Positions 60,200-64,000 of a stretch of 64,000 bases of DNA are shown piece after piece. Origin of the DNA: Oribacterium sinus. GTDB taxonomy: Bacteria; Bacillota; Clostridia; Lachnospirales; Lachnospiraceae. The DNA is taken from assembly GCF_014202695.1 (NCBI RefSeq), contig NZ_JACHHH010000010.1:1-64000 (forward strand), given 5' to 3'. The notes below the pieces were generated by a model. That model was given only the letters and a program-made list of their open reading frames with translations. It ran no database searches and had not been told where the DNA came from. A program made the translations under genes and the position numbers. The first letter of the stretch is position 1; each line of letters opens with the position of its first letter.

Positions 60200-62734
60200 A
60201 TGAAGTGTAAAGTTTGCGGTACGGAAGTAAAAGAAAATCAACGGTTTTGTCCTACCTGTGGCTTGTTGCTGGATCTTTCTTTCTCCCCCTTTCAAAACAT
60301 TGAAGTTCAGCCGGAGCCGGAAAAGGATGAGGATCCTGAATTTTTAAAACAACAAATGCTGGCACAGGAAGAGGCGGAGAGCGAGGAAGAGTCTTTAGAA
60401 AATCTTCCTTTGAAGAAAAATGTTGATGAATTCCTGGAGGAACAAAAAGAGGCCGGAGAGCTGGAATATGCGCCGGAGGAAGAAGCTTCACAGGAAGAAC
60501 TTGATACGAAAGCTATACAAGCAGAGGCTGTAAAGGAGTCTGTAGATTCGGAAGAGAAAGAAGAATCAGATGCCGATACACTTTCAAGAGGACCGGAAGA
60601 AATCAATACTGATGCTCTTTCAGAAGAACCGGAAGAAATCAATACAGATACTCTTTCCGAGTACCAGGAAGAAATTAACACCGATGCTTTTTCCGGAGAA
60701 CCGGAAGAAATCAATACAGATACTCTTTCCGAGTACCGGGAAGAAATCAACACCGATGCTTTTTCCGAGGAAAAGGAAGAAATTAATACCGATGCCCTTT
60801 CCGAGGAACAGGAAGAAGCCAGCTTTATTGAAGCTTTTTTCCGAGAGAAGGAGAATGCATCGGGACATCCCGAGAAAGAAGCTGTTGATGCGGAGGAAGC
60901 TCTGTCTAAGGATACTAAAGAACAGGAACCGGAACAGAATGAGTCTAAAATAGAAGACATTGCGGAGGAGAATCCGGTAGAGGCGGGAATAAGGTCAGAA
61001 GATTCTGAAGAGGAAGATTCTGAAGAGGAAGAGCCTGAAAAGGAAGAGTCTAAAGAGGAAGAGCCTGAAAAGGAAGAGTCTAAAGAGGAAGAGCCTAAAA
61101 AGGAAGAGTCTAAAGTGGAAGGCCTTCACGAGGACGAGATTCAACAGGAAGACTCTCAACAGGTGGAAGAGCAAGAGCCGGAGGAGAGAGATTCTTTAAA
61201 AGAGAATCTTCAGCCTGAGGATTCTGCCGTGGCTTCAGAGGAATTTCCTTTAGAGGATGAGCCCATTACAGTTATTGAAAGAGGACTTTTCCGGGAAGAA
61301 GTACAGGAAGAGGAAGAAGAGCCGGAGGAGAAAATCCTTTCCTTACAAGAAAAGCGTAAGGAAATGGAGGAAAAGCTTGCTTTTGAGGGGGAAATTCCGG
61401 ATGATCCTGATGATTTCCAGGATAAGGCAGCCATCCCTCCCACCTCTGTAGGAGAATGGAAAAAGGGCTGGCAGAAATGGAAAAAGGCAGCTCCGTTAGC
61501 AATTATTCCTGTTTTGGGAATTGCTTATCTTTGTTATCAAAACTTGCCCGCTACCCAATATGACAACTTACTGAAGAAGGGAACAAAGCTTATTCAGACT
61601 GAAAAGGGAGAAGAGGCTATAGCTCTTTTAGAGGGAATGCCACAAAACCTTACGAAGAACAGCAAATATTATCTTCTTTTGTCAGAGGCCTATGGTAAGG
61701 CAGGAAGACATCAGGAGGCGGTAAAGGCCTTAGAAGAAGCGAAAAAACTGTATCCGGAGGATACAGAGGTTCAGACAGCATTGTTTCTTTTGGATCCCAA
61801 GGTGGAATCGGATTTACAGGGAGACAGTTTTACCGACCCTGTGGAAATCAGCTTAAAAAGCAGTGGAAAGAAAATCATTTACAGCATAAGCGGAGGAAAA
61901 GAGGATATTCAGAAAGAAGAATATCGTGCTCCGATAAAGCTGAGTCGAAACGGTGATTATACTTTGACAGCCTATGCACAAGCCAGTGACGGTAGTATGG
62001 GAGAAAGCTACAGTAAGAGCTTTAGCATTAGTCTGGATCCGGAGAAGTATCATCTGTCCCAGTTTGTGGATGAAGAGGGAGGACGTTCCTATATCGATGA
62101 AAATGGAGATAGAGTCACCGGATGGAAGGAAATTGCCGGAAAGTACTACTATTTTGATGAAAATGGTATTATGCAAAGCGGTTTCCAAGATATCGGAGGA
62201 GAGCGCTACTATCTCAATGCCGATGGAACCATGCAGACCGGTCGTCTGGACTTGGAAGGAAAGACCTACTTCTTCGATCAGGATGGGCATATGATTAAGG
62301 ATGCCTGGGTTGATAATCTTTACTATGTAGGGGAAGATGGCGTAATGCTTCGGAATCAGGAAAATAAGGAAGGGGTACATTTTGATGAGGATGGAAGGCG
62401 TGCCTTCCTAGCCGCTGATTTGTATGCCGCTCATCCGGACAGTATCGTCGTAGTGGAAAGTAAACAGAGAAAAGAAAAGTCTTCTTACTATCTTTTCCCG
62501 GCAAAGATTTACTATCAGAAGAAAAACGGCAGAGCCAGCGGTAAAGTGGCTTATGAGACGGAAATCAAGGTTTCTAAGATGGCCATAATGAGTTACTTGG
62601 ATGAGAATCTGCCCAGCATTACCGCAAAGGACGCCGTATCCTTCCTGCCGACTTTGTCCATGCAAAATATTAAGCAGAATAAAGACGGTGTTGTTACAAG
62701 CTTTGCTTTTGTTTTGGGAGAGAGGCGCAGTTAA
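60200..62734 (+). CDS. zinc-ribbon membrane protein with acidic repeats, TPR and wall-binding repeats
   Basis: 844 residues, a multi-part protein. It opens with a zinc ribbon (CKVCGTEVKENQRFCPTCG). Residues 30-410 are acidic and repetitive: about six units around EEINTDTLSEY or EEINTDAFSEE (135-215), and EEEPEKEESKEEE units (270-310). One membrane helix is near 430-447 (APLAIIPVLGIAYLCYQNL), then come TPR-like helices (450-530). An Ig-like part and four or five choline-binding-type repeats follow (GWKEIAGKYYYFDENGIMQSG; GGERYYLNADGTMQTG). The zinc ribbon should be cytosolic and the wall repeats outside. The combination suggests a wall sensor or anchor. Confidence 0.85.
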   Translation: MKCKVCGTEVKENQRFCPTCGLLLDLSFSPFQNIEVQPEPEKDEDPEFLKQQMLAQEEAESEEESLENLPLKKNVDEFLEEQKEAGELEYAPEEEASQEELDTKAIQAEAVKESVDSEEKEESDADTLSRGPEEINTDALSEEPEEINTDTLSEYQEEINTDAFSGEPEEINTDTLSEYREEINTDAFSEEKEEINTDALSEEQEEASFIEAFFREKENASGHPEKEAVDAEEALSKDTKEQEPEQNESKIEDIAEENPVEAGIRSEDSEEEDSEEEEPEKEESKEEEPEKEESKEEEPKKEESKVEGLHEDEIQQEDSQQVEEQEPEERDSLKENLQPEDSAVASEEFPLEDEPITVIERGLFREEVQEEEEEPEEKILSLQEKRKEMEEKLAFEGEIPDDPDDFQDKAAIPPTSVGEWKKGWQKWKKAAPLAIIPVLGIAYLCYQNLPATQYDNLLKKGTKLIQTEKGEEAIALLEGMPQNLTKNSKYYLLLSEAYGKAGRHQEAVKALEEAKKLYPEDTEVQTALFLLDPKVESDLQGDSFTDPVEISLKSSGKKIIYSISGGKEDIQKEEYRAPIKLSRNGDYTLTAYAQASDGSMGESYSKSFSISLDPEKYHLSQFVDEEGGRSYIDENGDRVTGWKEIAGKYYYFDENGIMQSGFQDIGGERYYLNADGTMQTGRLDLEGKTYFFDQDGHMIKDAWVDNLYYVGEDGVMLRNQENKEGVHFDEDGRRAFLAADLYAAHPDSIVVVESKQRKEKSSYYLFPAKIYYQKKNGRASGKVAYETEIKVSKMAIMSYLDENLPSITAKDAVSFLPTLSMQNIKQNKDGVVTSFAFVLGERRS

Positions 62735-62986
62735 ATGAATAGAAGTGTGGTGTTGGCGATTGCCATCAATGCCAAGTGGCTCCTTCCCTTCCTGCTTTTA
62801 TCTTTCTTGTTTATCGTAATTCTTACAGCGGTTATCTATAAAATCATGTGGTTCCGCTTGGAAAAGATAATTAAAGAGAAAGAGAAAGAAAAAGACGGTG
62901 TTGAAAAAATAGAAGAAGATTCTTTTAAGAAGGAAGAAAAAGCGGTTCTTAGCAAAATGAATGAAATTCTTCAGAAAGAAGAGTAG
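62735..62986 (+). CDS. small membrane protein with charged tail, unknown
   Basis: 83 residues. One helix (about 15-42, WLLPFLLLSFLFIVILTAVI) is followed by a Lys/Glu-rich cytosolic coiled coil. It starts right after the stop of the wall-repeat protein, so it is probably its partner in the same operon. No family recognised. Confidence 0.65.
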   Translation: MNRSVVLAIAINAKWLLPFLLLSFLFIVILTAVIYKIMWFRLEKIIKEKEKEKDGVEKIEEDSFKKEEKAVLSKMNEILQKEE

Positions 62987-62991
62987 AGAAA

Positions 62992-63034
62992 AAAGGGCTG
63001 AAAAAATCAAAATATTTTGATTTTTTAGCCCTTT
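62992..63034. terminator. bidirectional terminator between the wall-repeat operon and xpt
   Basis: AAAGGGCT and AGCCCTTT enclose AAAAAATCAAAA/TTTTGATTTTTT, giving a near-perfect 20-bp palindrome with a TA loop. Both strands offer T-rich exits. Confidence 0.85.
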
Positions 63035-63049
63035 ACTTATGCATCATTT

Positions 63050-63631
63050 TTATGGAGTCTCTCTGAAAGTAATATTTCCATCATCTGTCATCTCATCAAT
63101 GATGGCCAAACTATAAACTTCATGCCCCATTTCTCTAAGTTCCTTACCACCGCACTGGAAGCCTTTTTCGATGGCAATACCGATGCCGGAAATTTCCGCA
63201 TTGGCCTGCTTACAGATATCAATAAGACCTCTCATGGCCTTTCCTACAGCCAGGAAATCGTCAATCAGCAAAACCTTGTCCTCAGGTCCCAAGAATTTCT
63301 TGGAAAGGGTTACGGTGAAATCTTTATTGTAGGTAAAAGAATGTACAGTGGAGGTGTAAAGATCGCCGTCAAGATTTTTACTCTTTGCTTTTTTGGCAAA
63401 AACAACCGGAACATGAAAATACTGTGCTGCACAACAGGCAAGGGCGATTCCGGAAGCTTCAATGGTTAAAATACGAGTAATCCCTTTGTCCTTAAAACGC
63501 TCATAGAATTCTTTTCCCAGTTCTTCCAAAAGAGAAACGTCCAACTGATGGTTTAAAAAGCTATCCACCTTTAAAATATTTCCCGGTCTGACTTGTCCAT
63601 CCGCCTTGATTCTTTCTTCCAGCAGCTTCAT
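63050..63631 (-). CDS. xpt: xanthine phosphoribosyltransferase
   Basis: 193 residues, full length. The N-terminus [20 protein letters not shown], the [20 protein letters not shown] segment and the PRPP-binding motif [16 protein letters not shown] (about 120-135) are typical of Xpt. It converts xanthine plus PRPP to XMP. In Bacillus it is governed by a purine riboswitch; in the 250 bases upstream here I see no aptamer-like pattern. It is monocistronic. Confidence 0.95.
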   Translation of the reverse strand: MKLLEERIKADGQVRPGNILKVDSFLNHQLDVSLLEELGKEFYERFKDKGITRILTIEASGIALACCAAQYFHVPVVFAKKAKSKNLDGDLYTSTVHSFTYNKDFTVTLSKKFLGPEDKVLLIDDFLAVGKAMRGLIDICKQANAEISGIGIAIEKGFQCGGKELREMGHEVYSLAIIDEMTDDGNITFRETP

Positions 63632-63883
63632 TTGATCCCTCCATTTTATCCTTGACTCAGCCTATGATTCTACTCCTCTCAAAGTTCCCTGATTTCCTTT
63701 ATTTAGGAAAACAAAAATGAACTTGTTTCAGAATAGTATGTATAGTAAAACATATTGTAGAAAAAAGAAAGGGGTTGGAAAGAAGATAATAGAGAAAAGC
63801 AAAGAAATTACGCAAATTTCTCAAAAGCAATTCCCTTTCCCGGAATAGAAGCTCATTTTTGGAAAAATAAGAAAGGAAAGAAA

Positions 63884-64000
63884 ATGGATCAATGGAGCAT
63901 CCCCATAGGGTATCAAGAGGTATTAGAAGATTATGCACAGAAAAATGCAGTGACAAGAGAAACGGCGTTTTCCAATCTGATGGATTTTATTCAATTAAAG
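63884..64000 (+). CDS. N-terminal part of an unidentified protein (cut by window end)
   Basis: The 39 visible codons begin MDQWSIPIGYQEVLEDYAQK, with AAAGGAAAG a few bases upstream. There is no signal peptide. Too little is present to name a family. Confidence 0.5.
   Translation, partial: MDQWSIPIGYQEVLEDYAQKNAVTRETAFSNLMDFIQLK

Noticed and set aside
60595-60820. Repeat array that could be mistaken for CRISPR
   Set aside because: The units are contiguous, in frame and encode EINTD repeats; there are no unique spacers and no cas genes.
63632-63883. Purine riboswitch upstream of xpt
   Set aside because: No conserved three-way-junction core or terminator could be found on the minus strand in this stretch.

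Overview
This window looks like chromosome from a low-to-moderate-GC Firmicute, most likely a member of the Lachnospiraceae. The evidence is the gene families and their order: dprA-topA, clpC-radA, cdaA-cdaR, a YtvI-like permease, RsmF, a sodium-pump decarboxylase, choline-binding-like wall repeats and AAGGAGG ribosome binding sites. An oral genus such as Oribacterium is possible, but that is a guess from gene content. Almost all genes are on the + strand. There is no rRNA, CRISPR array or intact prophage.

Layout. 0-3.3 kb: the first codons of an IS1634-like transposase on the minus strand, an uncharacterised protein, and a PIN-like protein with a long charged tail. 3.4-10.8 kb: tRNA-Leu(AAG), an SDR oxidoreductase, an RluA-type pseudouridine synthase, a YifB-type ATPase, dprA and topA. 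10.9-16.6 kb is the accessory zone: a HigB/HigA-like toxin-antitoxin pair, tRNA-Leu(CAG), tRNA-Ser(UGA), a decayed IS1634-like fragment, and an ABC exporter cassette enclosed by two sets of direct repeats. 16.7-25.8 kb: one apparent long operon of TPR and membrane proteins, cdaA and cdaR (c-di-AMP), a Wzy-like polymerase, a YtvI-like permease and rsmF.

25.9-31.1 kb: a five-gene operon combining both carboxyltransferase halves of a transcarboxylase, a biotin carrier and the membrane subunits of a Na+-pumping decarboxylase. 31.1-31.8 kb: a gene-free stretch with two related, oppositely oriented structured elements whose stems differ in sequence but keep pairing. 31.8-38.9 kb: an N-acetylglucosaminidase, a cohesin-domain membrane protein, clpC, radA and tRNA-Trp. 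39-50.5 kb: a CPBP protease, an ABC-F ATPase, a Y-family polymerase with putative LexA boxes, a short YolD-like gene, a DUF815 ATPase, a YitT protein, a HAD phosphatase and a NMT1/SsuA-type ABC importer.

50.6-58.9 kb: a wall-binding secreted protein and then branched-chain amino-acid synthesis: ilvB-ilvN-ilvC behind what reads as a leader-peptide attenuator, then ilvA and a second ilvB/ilvH pair, then ridA, which detoxifies the enamine products of IlvA. 58.9-64 kb: a DUF3290-DUF421 pair, a zinc-ribbon protein with acidic repeats and wall-binding repeats, xpt, and the start of an unidentified gene.

The strongest leads for new biology are the paired structured elements at 31.12-31.55 kb, the ilv leader/attenuator at 51.70-51.90 kb, the hybrid transcarboxylase/sodium-pump operon, and the repeat-enclosed ABC cassette at 12.5-16.1 kb.
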